NCBI GenBank assembly: GCA_902141825.1
Contig: CABFPG010000005.1
Span: 248,001-312,000 of the forward strand
DNA: 64,000 bases
DNA from: Thalassocella blandensis
GTDB lineage: Bacteria > Pseudomonadota > Gammaproteobacteria > Pseudomonadales > Cellvibrionaceae
Direction: 5' to 3'
The notes under the pieces: generated by a model
What the model was told of the DNA's origin: nothing
The model's input: the letters and a program-made list of their open reading frames with translations, nothing else
Database searches by the model: none
Program-made: the position numbers and the translations under genes
In this document: piece after piece, positions 19,557 to 29,926 of the stretch
Position numbering within the stretch: position 1 is the first letter of the stretch
Layout: the number at the start of each line of letters is the position of its first letter

Positions 19557-19650
19557 GCTCGTCCCTACGCCGATACTAGTCGGATCAGGTTCTGCGGGTT
19601 CACCAAGTCAATTCTTTGACCGGTATCTCAGCTTGTGGCACCCCGCGAGC
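19557..19650 (-). ncRNA. TPP (THI-box) riboswitch
   Basis: On the minus strand the order is: P1 arm GCTCG, then GGGGTGCC, GCTGAGA, ACCCGCAGAACCTGATC, GTAGGGA and the P1 arm CGAGC. All invariant TPP-aptamer boxes are present. The CTTGG inside the aptamer can also pair with CCAAG just after P1 (plus-strand 19549-19555), which may be the switching helix. It should repress the thi operon when thiamine pyrophosphate is plentiful. Confidence 0.95.
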
Positions 19651-19658
19651 GTTGGCCC

Positions 19659-19686
19659 ATTATAGAGAAGCCGTTTACTTTGTCTA
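19659..19686 (-). promoter_or_regulatory. Sigma-70 promoter of the thi operon
   Basis: On the minus strand TAGACA (19681-19686), a 16-nt spacer, and a perfect TATAAT (19659-19664). Transcription would start at about 19651, exactly where the TPP aptamer begins. Confidence 0.75.
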
Positions 19687-19861
19687 GTCTATTTCGCTTT
19701 CACGTTGATTCTGTGGCCAAAGGTCATGCTTCATAAATTCAGGGAATGAAACAGACTGTTTTCTAGCACAAAGCGTTACTAAAGCATAACGAGTTTGTCG
19801 TGAACGATGGTTTACAATGGTTTATAGAAGAAGTTTGCTTTTTCAATTAGGGGGAGCGGCT

Positions 19862-20299
19862 ATGAAAGTGTTGGATTATTGCAATCGTGAAGTGGTTGTC
19901 GTCCATAAAGATAAAACGCCATTAGACGCCGCCGTTGCAATGCGAGAATGTCATAGTGGCGATGTGGTGGTTGTGGAAGAGGTTGCAGGTAAAGTGCTGC
20001 CGCTGGGCATTGTGACAGATCGAGATATCGCGGTAGAAATTGTGGCAGAACAGGTGGACCCTCAAGAAATTACCGTCAAGGATTTATTGTTTAAACCATT
20101 GATTACGGTTCATCAGAACGAAGATTACCATTTGTGTGTGCGCTTGATGAAGCATAAAGCCGTGCGGCGTGTACCAGTTGTTGACGATGAGGGTGCCCTG
20201 GTTGGTATAATTTCTGTTGACGATATTATTGAGCAACTAACAGAAGATATCAGTGACTTGGCGATGTTATTCAATTCGCCGCCGACTAAAACAGCTTAG
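19862..20299 (+). CDS. CBS-domain pair protein
   Basis: 145 residues from the ATG at 19862. The frame extends upstream, but gggggag 5-11 nt before this ATG fixes the start. Two CBS motifs fill the protein: T-P-L-D-A-A-V-A-M-R-E and L-P-L-G-I-V-T-D-R-D-I-A-V-E in the first, and V-R-R-V-P-V-V-D-D-x-G-x-L-V-G-I-I-S-V-D-D-I in the second. CBS pairs bind adenosyl nucleotides and act as cytoplasmic energy or redox sensors. No effector domain is attached, so its target is unknown. Monocistronic. Confidence 0.9.
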   Translation: MKVLDYCNREVVVVHKDKTPLDAAVAMRECHSGDVVVVEEVAGKVLPLGIVTDRDIAVEIVAEQVDPQEITVKDLLFKPLITVHQNEDYHLCVRLMKHKAVRRVPVVDDEGALVGIISVDDIIEQLTEDISDLAMLFNSPPTKTA

Positions 20300-20399
20300 T
20301 CGCCTGATTACCAAGCGCATACAGCGATGATATTTGTAGCAATGGCTTAAATGTCTCTATGAATAATCATTGAGATAATTCACGGCCAGTTTAACCACA

Positions 20400-21032
20400 A
20401 TGTCAAAAATTTTTATTCTCGGGTTGCCGCGCACTGGCACCACCAGCTTGTGTGCCTGGTTTTTAGAGCAGGGATACAAAACCGCTCACACCGCATATAC
20501 ACAGCACAGTTTTGATATGGCACAAGTCATTGCTGACACACCGGTATTTTGTGATTACCCTCACTTAGATCGTGTTTTTCCCGATGCTAAATTCATATAT
20601 TTGCAGCGGGATATTGACGCTTGGCTGCCCTCTATCCAAATATTTCTGTCCAAAGCTGTGTTGCAATTAGAAACTAATGCAAGAGGATTTAATCCTGTTT
20701 TGTCACGCGTTTATGCTCAAGTGTTTGATATCCATCCTGGGGAAACGGATAAAATAAACTTCTCTCATTTACGACGATGTTGGGAGCAACATCGCAAATC
20801 CATAGAGAAGTATTTTGAACAGCGTCAGTCACAACTACTGACCTTAGATCTTTCTGAGACCTTCGCTCGGGAGAAGCTTAGTGGCTTTTTAGGTATCCCT
20901 TTGGAGGGGATGTCTGTTATTCCTAAACTTAATAATGATGGGCGTGTAATTGCTTGGGATAAAATTAAACACCCACTTAAAATTCCTTCCAATGCAGCGG
21001 GTCCGCTGCGTCGAAAATACTTCGACTTTTAA
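20400..21032 (+). CDS. Sulfotransferase family protein
   Basis: 210 residues. The N-terminal P-loop-like PAPS-binding motif G-L-P-R-T-G-T-T-S-L-C is at residues 8-18. A second PAPS segment, F-I-Y-L-Q-R-D-I-D-A-W-L, is near 75-86. It would transfer sulfate from PAPS to an unknown acceptor. Small size and lack of a signal peptide suggest cytoplasmic action. It sits 190 bp upstream of the ceramidase gene on the same strand, which may hint at a lipid substrate; that is inference only. Confidence 0.8.
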   Translation: MSKIFILGLPRTGTTSLCAWFLEQGYKTAHTAYTQHSFDMAQVIADTPVFCDYPHLDRVFPDAKFIYLQRDIDAWLPSIQIFLSKAVLQLETNARGFNPVLSRVYAQVFDIHPGETDKINFSHLRRCWEQHRKSIEKYFEQRQSQLLTLDLSETFAREKLSGFLGIPLEGMSVIPKLNNDGRVIAWDKIKHPLKIPSNAAGPLRRKYFDF

Positions 21033-21220
21033 TGTGAATATCCCGCTAGTGCATAATTATTCTGCCTCTGCATTTTGATTTGGCGATAGCCGTCAGTGTA
21101 CTGCTTTTTATTAATAAGCTTATTACTATCATAAGAATATTTAGTTTTTGCTTTGTGTAAAACGTCATGCAAAGACTAAGTCGAAAGTTAGAAAAAACTA
21201 TTAAGTGCGGGTGAATAATA

Positions 21221-23458
21221 ATGTTAAATAATAGAACTCTGTGCGTTGTTAGCGGTTTTCTTCTTTTCCTATCTTGTGAATACGCTTTTGCGCAATCCGC
21301 CTTCAAAGTGGGTGCAGCTAAGGTCGATATTACTGGCCCCATTACGGCGGCAAGTACTGGTTACAACAGTCCAGGCGATGAGTTGTCTGGATTAGGGATG
21401 CGTTTGTTTAGTCGGGCTTTTGTTATTTCCCAAAACACAGTGGATGCTTCGGGTCAGGAAAGGCTGGTGGCATTGGTGACTGCTGAACAGTTGCATCTTT
21501 ATCAGAGCGTTAAACTGGGAGTGGTGAAACAATTGCGCGCACGTGGATATGGCGAGGTATTTAATGAAAAAAATATCCTGCTTTCCGCTACACACACGCA
21601 TGCCTCTGGCTCCAATATTTCCTGGTATACGCTGTTTAATTTGTTCAATGGCGTCGTCGGTTTTGATCGGCTGCACTATCAAGTGGTTGTTAACGGCATT
21701 TCCGCATCGATTATTGAGGCATATCACCAGCGACAGGATGCAACTATACGCTATGCCCAGGGCGCGGTCATAGAGGGCTCATATAATCGATCGAGTTTGG
21801 CGTATCAACAAAATCATGACGCCGATCAATTTATGGAAGACACTGATAATCGTATGCGACTTCTGCGTTTTGATACTCTCCAGGGAACGCCCATTGGTAT
21901 TATAAACTGGCATGGCGTGCATACCACCTCGCTGAGTATTCACAATACAAGAACCCATAGTGACAACAAAGGCTGGGCAGCTTATCAGTTTGAAAAAATG
22001 ATGGGAGGAAATTTTGTGGCAGCATTTGCGCAGGGCGCCAATGGAGATGCAAGCCCCAACTTTCCAAACCCGGAAGATATTACCTTACCGTTTTTGCGGC
22101 CAAGTGACCTGGACCCTTTATTGGATGTGATGCAAGATCCTATGCTAGCTGGCGAAAAACAATTGGATGTAGCGCTAACGCTTTTTCAGAATGCCCAACC
22201 GATCAATAGCGCTGCGTTGGATTATCGCCATACCTATATTGATTTTAATCGAGTACAACTGAAATCCATTCCATCCTACAAAATGCCGTGGGACACAGAG
22301 CTTTTCCATAAAACTTGTGTTGGCGTCGTAGGGGCGGGATTTTTGGCCGGAGTGGAAGAGGGAGGAGCAATAGACTATGCCGCTGAGGGGCAGGTAAAAA
22401 ATCATTATACGTTTGGCAATGGGCATTGGCAGTTGCAAAAGTTTGATTTGGCGGAAGTGGATAGTCAGCTGTTTGATATTCTAAATGGCGTCTGGCCGCT
22501 AGTGACACATGTGTTGCGTACACAGAAATATGACGCATGCCATAAAGAAAAGTTTGCGCTCCTTCCTGTGGGAGATGTAGATGATTTCTGGTTGTTTAAC
22601 CGTGATGTGCCCTTTGTTCCGACAGTTTTACCTTTGCAAATTATTCGATTGGGTGATTTGTATTTTGCCGCTACGCCGTTTGAAATGACGGCAATGACAT
22701 GGCGACGTATCGAAAAGCGTTTGATGCAAGAGTTGCCTGAAAACTATCATATAATCCCCGCAGGGATGAGTAATGCTTATGGGATGTATTTAACGACTCG
22801 GGAAGAGTATGCGGCACAACATTTTGAAGGGGCTTTCAATAGTTTTGGTCCTTGGAGTCAAGAGATTGTTGCGCAAGAGCTAGCCGTATTAGCACGGGAC
22901 GTTATTATGCAACGACCGAGCCCCTCGGGACCCAAACCAAAAGACCTTTCTTCGCAGCAATATATTGAAACACCAATTTCTGCCCATGGTGTAGTGAATG
23001 ATGCAGGAAATTATGGCCAGGTCTTACAGGATGTGAAGGCAAAATATTTTGCGCATCATGATAAAGTGGAAGTGCGCTTTCAGGCGGCTCACCCCAGAAC
23101 AGTTCTTGAATTAAGACAAACTAGAATGGAGATCGATGGTCTGGACTTAGTTGATTATAGTTTTTTTTCGATTGAGAAACTTGTTAATACGACCAACGCT
23201 TCTACTGATCAGCGCTGGGAAGTGGTTGCGCGGGATGATGATCCTTATACTACTTTGGATTGGGAGAGGGATGGTGGAAAGGGCAGTTTGTCGGCGTATT
23301 CTTCCGTTACTATCAGTTGGATTTTACGTGATCAGATGGCAGGGACATACCGCGTGCGTTACCAGGGTGTGGCCAAAGAATTTTCGTTGTTTGGGCCAAA
23401 TTATAAAGTATTTAGCGGCTTATCCAGCGAATTTATTTTGCAAGATCAGCCGCTTTAG
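21221..23458 (+). CDS. Neutral/alkaline non-lysosomal ceramidase, secreted
   Basis: 745 residues with a Sec signal peptide (hydrophobic residues ~8-24, ending Y-A-F-A-Q). The ceramidase family signatures are present: V-G-A-A-K-V-D-I-T-G-P near the mature N-terminus, S-A-T-H-T-H-A-S-G (zinc ligands, ~122-130), N-W-H-G-V-H, and A-N-G-D-A-S-P-N (catalytic Ser loop, ~273-280). The immunoglobulin-like C-terminal domain occupies about the last 150 residues. It hydrolyses the N-acyl bond of ceramide to sphingoid base and fatty acid outside the cytoplasm, pointing to use of eukaryotic or sphingolipid substrates. Confidence 0.93.
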   Translation: MLNNRTLCVVSGFLLFLSCEYAFAQSAFKVGAAKVDITGPITAASTGYNSPGDELSGLGMRLFSRAFVISQNTVDASGQERLVALVTAEQLHLYQSVKLGVVKQLRARGYGEVFNEKNILLSATHTHASGSNISWYTLFNLFNGVVGFDRLHYQVVVNGISASIIEAYHQRQDATIRYAQGAVIEGSYNRSSLAYQQNHDADQFMEDTDNRMRLLRFDTLQGTPIGIINWHGVHTTSLSIHNTRTHSDNKGWAAYQFEKMMGGNFVAAFAQGANGDASPNFPNPEDITLPFLRPSDLDPLLDVMQDPMLAGEKQLDVALTLFQNAQPINSAALDYRHTYIDFNRVQLKSIPSYKMPWDTELFHKTCVGVVGAGFLAGVEEGGAIDYAAEGQVKNHYTFGNGHWQLQKFDLAEVDSQLFDILNGVWPLVTHVLRTQKYDACHKEKFALLPVGDVDDFWLFNRDVPFVPTVLPLQIIRLGDLYFAATPFEMTAMTWRRIEKRLMQELPENYHIIPAGMSNAYGMYLTTREEYAAQHFEGAFNSFGPWSQEIVAQELAVLARDVIMQRPSPSGPKPKDLSSQQYIETPISAHGVVNDAGNYGQVLQDVKAKYFAHHDKVEVRFQAAHPRTVLELRQTRMEIDGLDLVDYSFFSIEKLVNTTNASTDQRWEVVARDDDPYTTLDWERDGGKGSLSAYSSVTISWILRDQMAGTYRVRYQGVAKEFSLFGPNYKVFSGLSSEFILQDQPL

Positions 23459-23461
23459 CCG

Positions 23462-24340
23462 TTAAAGGGCTTTGATAAATGCGTCTATGTCTTCCAGAAC
23501 GGGCGCTCTATCTGGGCCTATCCATGACAGCTCCGTCATGATGTTGATATGGTTAATGTCATCGTAGCTGATGAGCTTGGCATTACCGCCTTTTTCTTTG
23601 ATTTTTTCCATCAGGAAAAATGATTGATTCACTTTGACAATGTTGTCGTCCTTGCCATGAAGTAGCAACATTGGTACTTCATCCCCGTCAACAAAATTTA
23701 CCGCTTGAATGTTGTGGTAGCTGGCTGCCTTGTCGTGAGCAAAAATCTTCTTGAATTCATCTTTCTCCGGCTCGAAATCATATGGCCCGGATATACTAAT
23801 GCAGGCTTTTATGTCGCTGTGAGCATTTAGGTTTTGAGCTGCAAGGTAGCGCTCATCGGTTGCCAGAAGCGAGGCGATATGCGCCCCTGCTGAATGGCCG
23901 GCAATGTAAATGCGGCTCGGGTCTCCACCGTATTGTGCAATATTGTTTTTTACCCAGGCGACTGCTTTGGCCCCGTCATTGACGAAATCGGGGAACTGGA
24001 CTTGTGGAAATTTTCGATAGTTTGGCAGTACGGCGATGTAACCTTTTTCAGCCATCTTGCTGCCGACGAATCGGTATTCGCTTTTCTCGCCGATCTGCCA
24101 TTTTCCTCCATAAAAAAATACGATGACCGGAAGTGAAGCACTGCTGGAAACTTTTTCTTCGCGATAAATATCGAGCTTCAATTTGTGCTCTGTATCGAAC
24201 ACGATATCCTTCGTACGATCTACATCGGAAAAGCGAGAAGGAGCATTTAATGCTTCGTAGGCGACTTTGGAGCAGGCACCCAAAAAGAGTGATGTGCATA
24301 CCAACAGGGTCAAAGTGGTCAAGCGTGTTAAAGCTTGCAT
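23462..24340 (-). CDS. Alpha/beta-hydrolase lipoprotein (carboxylesterase)
   Basis: 292 residues. Lipoprotein signal with L-G-A-C (Cys 23). Hydrolase motifs: the oxyanion region reads F-Y-G-G-K-W, a variant of H-G-G-x-W; the nucleophile elbow is G-H-S-A-G-A; the acid region is H-G-K-D-D-N; and the catalytic His is in D-I-N-H-I-N. It resembles the BD-FAE/esterase family. It faces the ceramidase gene tail to tail with 3 bp between stops. A 13-bp palindrome lies 33 nt upstream of the start. The substrate is unknown but probably an ester in the periplasm. Confidence 0.88.
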   Translation of the reverse strand: MQALTRLTTLTLLVCTSLFLGACSKVAYEALNAPSRFSDVDRTKDIVFDTEHKLKLDIYREEKVSSSASLPVIVFFYGGKWQIGEKSEYRFVGSKMAEKGYIAVLPNYRKFPQVQFPDFVNDGAKAVAWVKNNIAQYGGDPSRIYIAGHSAGAHIASLLATDERYLAAQNLNAHSDIKACISISGPYDFEPEKDEFKKIFAHDKAASYHNIQAVNFVDGDEVPMLLLHGKDDNIVKVNQSFFLMEKIKEKGGNAKLISYDDINHINIMTELSWIGPDRAPVLEDIDAFIKAL

Positions 24341-24372
24341 TGGGTTGTTCCTTTTAATGATGAAAAGATAAA

Positions 24373-24402
24373 ACTATGAATATATATAAATATATTCATA
24401 GT
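24373..24402. promoter_or_regulatory. Perfect 13-bp palindrome upstream of the esterase gene
   Basis: ACTATGAATATAT (24373-24385), loop ATAA, ATATATTCATAGT (24390-24402). It ends 33 nt upstream of the esterase start. Symmetry and position suggest an operator or a hairpin in the 5' leader. Confidence 0.5.
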
Positions 24403-24684
24403 CGTGTGAGCCGCGTGCAAGTTAAGGACACGAGAATCGGTGGACTTACCACATTTCTACAGTGACTAAAGCAGGATTGGTGCCAGGCTTTCACTAACTT
24501 CGCTACGGCTCAAGCTCGCAGACCTATGAGTACCGCTGATGCATGCTGGGTCGCGTATTAAAAAGCACTAAGCAGGTTAGTTTCGAGGACAGTGTAATTT
24601 GTAAGATGTACAGGGAATAGGAAGAAGATTCAATTTTTGCAAATGCTGCGGCCGCGATTTGGCAAAATAGAGTTTAGGATGATG
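24403..24684. other. Spacer between esterase promoter region and ettA terminator
   Basis: About 280 bp with no ORF or repeat that I can support. It contains the esterase promoter by position. Confidence 0.4.
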
Positions 24685-24710
24685 ACCCAGCTTGAAGATC
24701 CAAGCTGGGT
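24685..24710. terminator. 10-bp hairpin after ettA
   Basis: ACCCAGCTTG (24685-24694) pairs with CAAGCTGGGT (24701-24710). On the plus strand gttttatt follows; on the minus strand, where ettA ends at 24742, no U-run follows. Likely a terminator or 3' stabilising hairpin for ettA. Confidence 0.45.
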
Positions 24711-24741
24711 GAGTTTTATTGAATTGTTCTTGCTATGAATA

Positions 24742-26406
<1,665 letters not shown>

Positions 26407-26987
26407 AAAATAGCCTCGTCATGTTTCAAATAGAGAGTGGCTGGGGAATGCGCCACTGGGAATTCGGAAAAGTCGTCAGACCGCAGTTTGCGGCATTTTG
26501 GCCAAGTTCAAAAGGCAAGAGAATTACCTTCGCAGCTTAAGCCTCGCTGAACGATTGGATGGGCGCACGTTACCCTAGCCCGCTTGGAATTTCAAACCAA
26601 AACTCGCATTCAGAGAGACTTCTAAGGTGTGCTCTGGTAAGCCCACAACTCAGCTGGCTCACGAGTATGGTGACACGTCCTTTACTAGAGTCCACACAAA
26701 AGCTCGCTGTAATCCGCGAATTTGCCGCCAGAGTTCTGTTGGCGTGCGCACTTCCAGCTAAAATGACAGCTGAAAGCAGGGGCGAAGCGGGAATCGAATC
26801 GCACGTATGGTAATCGCGCGAATTGCATCCGATTGGTGTACAATGCCGCCTCTTCGCCGTAGGCAGTATTGGAAGACGAATTTTTGTCGCTCATTTAAGC
26901 TGTTGTTGCGACAGAATCCCAGCCCCAGCCATTTTATGAAACAAATTGGCAGCCGTTGAATTTAGCCTTTTTACTTAGAGGACAGCC
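26407..26987. other. Divergent intergenic region ettA / glyA
   Basis: 581 bp carrying both promoters. A plus-strand frame of 84 codons at 26559-26813 shows no domain, signal or ribosome site and I do not call it. The glyA ribosome site agagga is 7 nt before its ATG. No PurR-like palindrome or riboswitch was recognised. Confidence 0.5.
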
Positions 26988-28250
26988 ATGTTTGACAAGA
27001 ACTTAACTCTTGAAGCCTTTGATCCCGAGATTTATACCGCAATCAACAATGAAAGCCGCCGCCAGGAAGAGCACATTGAACTAATTGCCTCGGAAAATTA
27101 TACCAGCCCGCTTGTCATGGTCGCTCAAGGCACGAAATTGACCAATAAATATGCAGAAGGCTATCCGCAAAAGCGTTATTACGGTGGTTGTGAATACGTC
27201 GATGATGCTGAGACTTTAGCGATTGAGCGGGCAAAAGCGCTTTTTGGAGCGGATTACGCCAATGTTCAACCGCACTCCGGATCTCAAGCAAATGCGGCGG
27301 TATATGCGGCACTTTGTTCCCCTGGGGATACCGTGTTGGGGATGAGTCTGGCGCATGGTGGTCACTTGACCCATGGTGCAAAAGTTAACTTCTCCGGCAA
27401 GGTCTACAATGCGGTGCAATACGGCTTGAACCCAGAAACCGGTGAAGTGGATTACGAGGAAATTGCCAGCTTGGCGCGTGAACATAAGCCTAAAATGATT
27501 GTGGCTGGATTTTCCGCGTATAGCCAAATTTTAGATTGGCAAAAGTTCCGCGACATTGCCGACGAGGTGGGCGCATATCTGATGGTGGATATGGCGCACG
27601 TTGCTGGCCTGGTTGCTGCCGGAGTATATCCTTCTCCTGTACAGATTGCGGATGTTACCACTTCTACAACACACAAAACTTTGCGTGGGCCTCGTGGTGG
27701 CATTATCTTGGCGAAAGCTAACGAGGAAATTGAGAAGAAATTAAATTCTGCGGTGTTCCCGGGTGGACAAGGTGGACCCTTGATGCATGTTATTGCGGCG
27801 AAAGCGGTGAGCTTTAAAGAAGCCATGAGCGATGAATACAAAGTGTATCAGCAGCAGGTTGTGGAAAATGCCAAAGCAATGGCGGCGACATTTATCGAGC
27901 GTGGTATCAAAATTGTTTCTGGTGGAACAGAAAATCATCTGATGCTGGTGGATTTAATTGGCAAAGAATACACCGGTAAAGACGCAGACGAAGCGCTTGG
28001 TAAGGCTAACATCACTGTTAACAAAAACGCCGTACCGAATGACCCTCGTTCACCATTTATCACGAGTGGGCTACGTGTTGGTACGCCGGCGGTGACTACC
28101 CGTGGCTTCACCAAAGAAGATTGTGTGCAACTGACGCACTGGATGTGCGATGTACTGGATGCTTTGGAAAATGGTAATGCAGACTCTGTGATTGAAGACG
28201 TCAAAGGCAAAGTACTGGATATTTGCGCTAAGTACCCGGTATACGCATAA
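26988..28250 (+). CDS. glyA: Serine hydroxymethyltransferase
   Basis: 420 residues. Interconverts serine and glycine with tetrahydrofolate, the main source of C1 units. PLP-binding Lys in [15 protein letters not shown] around residue 229. Conserved I-E-L-I-A-S-E-N-Y and G-S-Q-A-N-A-A-V-Y segments lie in the N-terminal third. Followed by a strong terminator, so monocistronic. Confidence 0.98.
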   Translation: MFDKNLTLEAFDPEIYTAINNESRRQEEHIELIASENYTSPLVMVAQGTKLTNKYAEGYPQKRYYGGCEYVDDAETLAIERAKALFGADYANVQPHSGSQANAAVYAALCSPGDTVLGMSLAHGGHLTHGAKVNFSGKVYNAVQYGLNPETGEVDYEEIASLAREHKPKMIVAGFSAYSQILDWQKFRDIADEVGAYLMVDMAHVAGLVAAGVYPSPVQIADVTTSTTHKTLRGPRGGIILAKANEEIEKKLNSAVFPGGQGGPLMHVIAAKAVSFKEAMSDEYKVYQQQVVENAKAMAATFIERGIKIVSGGTENHLMLVDLIGKEYTGKDADEALGKANITVNKNAVPNDPRSPFITSGLRVGTPAVTTRGFTKEDCVQLTHWMCDVLDALENGNADSVIEDVKGKVLDICAKYPVYA

Positions 28251-28265
28251 TCGTATGAAAGGTCG

Positions 28266-28293
28266 AAAAACCGGCTTTTTAGCCGGTTTTTCT
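28266..28293 (+). terminator. Intrinsic terminator of glyA
   Basis: AAAAACCGGCT (28266-28276), a TTTT loop, AGCCGGTTTTT (28281-28291). Perfect stem with U-run, 16 nt after the glyA stop. Confidence 0.9.
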
Positions 28294-28413
28294 TTATCTA
28301 TCATCAATGTTTAACCAATGCTCCTCCCGTTTCGCCCCTCCCTGCGACGCTTAAATTATTGATTCTCTGTGTGGACTTTTCGCGACTTGACTTGGAAGCA
28401 ATGCTGAAATATA

Positions 28414-28427
28414 TTTGACTGCTCAAA
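28414..28427. promoter_or_regulatory. Possible MarR operator half-palindrome
   Basis: TTTGA-ctgc-TCAAA, 20 nt upstream of the MarR-type gene. Short and AT-rich, so it could be chance; MarR regulators commonly bind such palindromes next to their own gene. Confidence 0.25.
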
Positions 28428-28447
28428 CATCTAGCAAGTATATATTC

Positions 28448-28870
28448 ATGGCAAGTAAAATTGAAACCAAATTACTGATGAGTATCATTGATTTTCAAAG
28501 CAGGATTCAGAGGAAGCTCGGTGCATCGCTTTCCGCTCATGGGATTGGCTTAACGGAATACTTGGTACTAAATCAGTTGTATATGGCAGCAAACCAAAAA
28601 ATGCGACGCAGCGATCTGGCCGAACTTGTGGGGTTAAGCCCATCCGGAATTACCCGACTTTTGAACCCAATGGAGAAGATTGGCCTTGTTGAAAAGGAAG
28701 GCAATCCGCGTGATGCCAGGGTCAGTCTGGTTGCGCTGTCAAAAGCCGGAAGGAAAATTTTTGAAGAGTCGAGTATCTCCTTCGAGCATACTTCCGCTGA
28801 GCTTTTTAACGCTCTTGAAAAAAAGCAAGTAAACGAGTTATCGCAGTTGTTTAGGATAATCGCAAAGTGA
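28448..28870 (+). CDS. MarR-family transcriptional regulator
   Basis: 140 residues from the ATG at 28448; a TTG 11 codons upstream is possible. Winged helix-turn-helix: L-T-E-Y-L-V-L-N-Q-L-Y, then R-R-S-D-L-A-E-L-V-G-L-S-P-S-G-I-T-R-L-L as the recognition helix, and the wing D-A-R-V-S-L-V-A-L-S-K-A-G. It probably represses itself and the hydrolase gene it overlaps (GTGA), lifting repression on binding a small aromatic or lipophilic ligand, as MarR proteins usually do. Ligand unknown. Confidence 0.88.
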   Translation: MASKIETKLLMSIIDFQSRIQRKLGASLSAHGIGLTEYLVLNQLYMAANQKMRRSDLAELVGLSPSGITRLLNPMEKIGLVEKEGNPRDARVSLVALSKAGRKIFEESSISFEHTSAELFNALEKKQVNELSQLFRIIAK

Positions 28871-29697
28871 TTCACACAGATTTTCGCCAAGCCCTGATAA
28901 ACAACATTGAGTCCTCGGTAAATCAGAGCGACGTAATGGCAGGGGAGGTCAAGACCGCGTACTTGTCTTCAGGTGTTGGTCGGCCGCTGATTTTTTTGCA
29001 TGGTGCGGGTGCAGGTGCCGTCACTTGGTATCCATCTATTGGAGAGTTTGCGCAGCATTTTCACGTGCTTGTACCGGACATCGTCGGCTATGGCGAATCG
29101 GATAAACCTGTAGCACCTTATGACAGGGCGTATTTTTCTTTATGGTTGAAGGATTTTATGTTGGCTGTAGGTGCTCCTAAAGCACATATTGTGGGCGGGT
29201 CTCAAGGTGGCGCCATTGCTCTGCAGTTTGCATTGGATTACCCCGATATGGTTGATAAGCTCGTTCTGGTGGCTTCTGGAGCGCTTGGTGCAAGGACTTC
29301 ATTGTCTGCGTTTTTAGGGATGCTTTGGTTGAACTGTTTCCCGTCGGCACTGGCCAATAGATTTTATTCGCGGTTTATTCTGCACCATCCGGATCGCCGG
29401 GACCTGAATCATGCGCAGTATTCAGTTGCGGTGATTAAGAGTCAGGGCGGCAAAAATGCGTTTCGCTATGGCCGAGGAGCAGCGGTATCGGCAATGCCGG
29501 AAGATGCACTCCGTCAGATTGCAAATCAAACCCTGATAGTTTGGGGGGAGAATGATCGACTCTTTTCCGTCATGCATGGTGAGGTTGCCGCTGATGTATT
29601 GCCAAACGCCAAGTTGATTTGTATCCCGAACGCTGGGCACCTCCCGCAGATAGATCAACCCGAGGTATTTAACGATACGCTTCTTGAATTTTTATAG
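28867..29697 (+). CDS. Alpha/beta hydrolase, MhpC/BphD-like
   Basis: 276 residues from GTG overlapping the marR stop. Oxyanion hole H-G-A-G-A-G at ~41-46, nucleophile elbow G-G-S-Q-G-G, acid D in G-E-N-D-R, and His in N-A-G-H-L-P. The sequence D-I-V-G-Y-G-E-S-D-K-P is typical of C-C bond hydrolases and related esterases. Coupling with a MarR regulator suggests an inducible degradative or detoxifying role; no other aromatic-degradation gene is adjacent. Confidence 0.85.
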   Translation: MIHTDFRQALINNIESSVNQSDVMAGEVKTAYLSSGVGRPLIFLHGAGAGAVTWYPSIGEFAQHFHVLVPDIVGYGESDKPVAPYDRAYFSLWLKDFMLAVGAPKAHIVGGSQGGAIALQFALDYPDMVDKLVLVASGALGARTSLSAFLGMLWLNCFPSALANRFYSRFILHHPDRRDLNHAQYSVAVIKSQGGKNAFRYGRGAAVSAMPEDALRQIANQTLIVWGENDRLFSVMHGEVAADVLPNAKLICIPNAGHLPQIDQPEVFNDTLLEFL

Positions 29698-29875
29698 TTC
29701 TTTGTTGAGTTTTTACAGCTTTCAATATTTTAAGAGCTTGGTTAAACAATGCAAAATCTATTATTCACAGTATTGAATTCGATCCTGTTGTTCTTGTTAA
29801 AGATTATTAGGTGGTAGATTCTGAGAGCTTCAGAGGGGATGTGGTTTAATGGATGGCTGGTCTTGTGTGTTGAGC

Positions 29876-29897
29876 GGAAGCATCGGAGGATGCTTCC
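29876..29897. terminator. 9-bp hairpin between convergent genes
   Basis: GGAAGCATC (29876-29884), loop GGAG, GATGCTTCC (29889-29897). Weak U-runs on both sides. Sits between the hydrolase and S9 peptidase stops and may end either transcript. Confidence 0.45.
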
Positions 29898-29926
29898 TTG
29901 TACCGAGAATTCTATTTTTGTTTATA

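Noticed and set aside
26765-26810. T-loop-like sequence on the minus strand (GATTCGATTCCCGC) suggesting a tRNA
   Set aside because: No acceptor stem, D-arm or anticodon arm could be folded around it, so it is chance similarity.
26559-26813. 84-codon plus-strand ORF before glyA
   Set aside because: No ribosome site, no domain, unusual composition; it lies in a promoter region.
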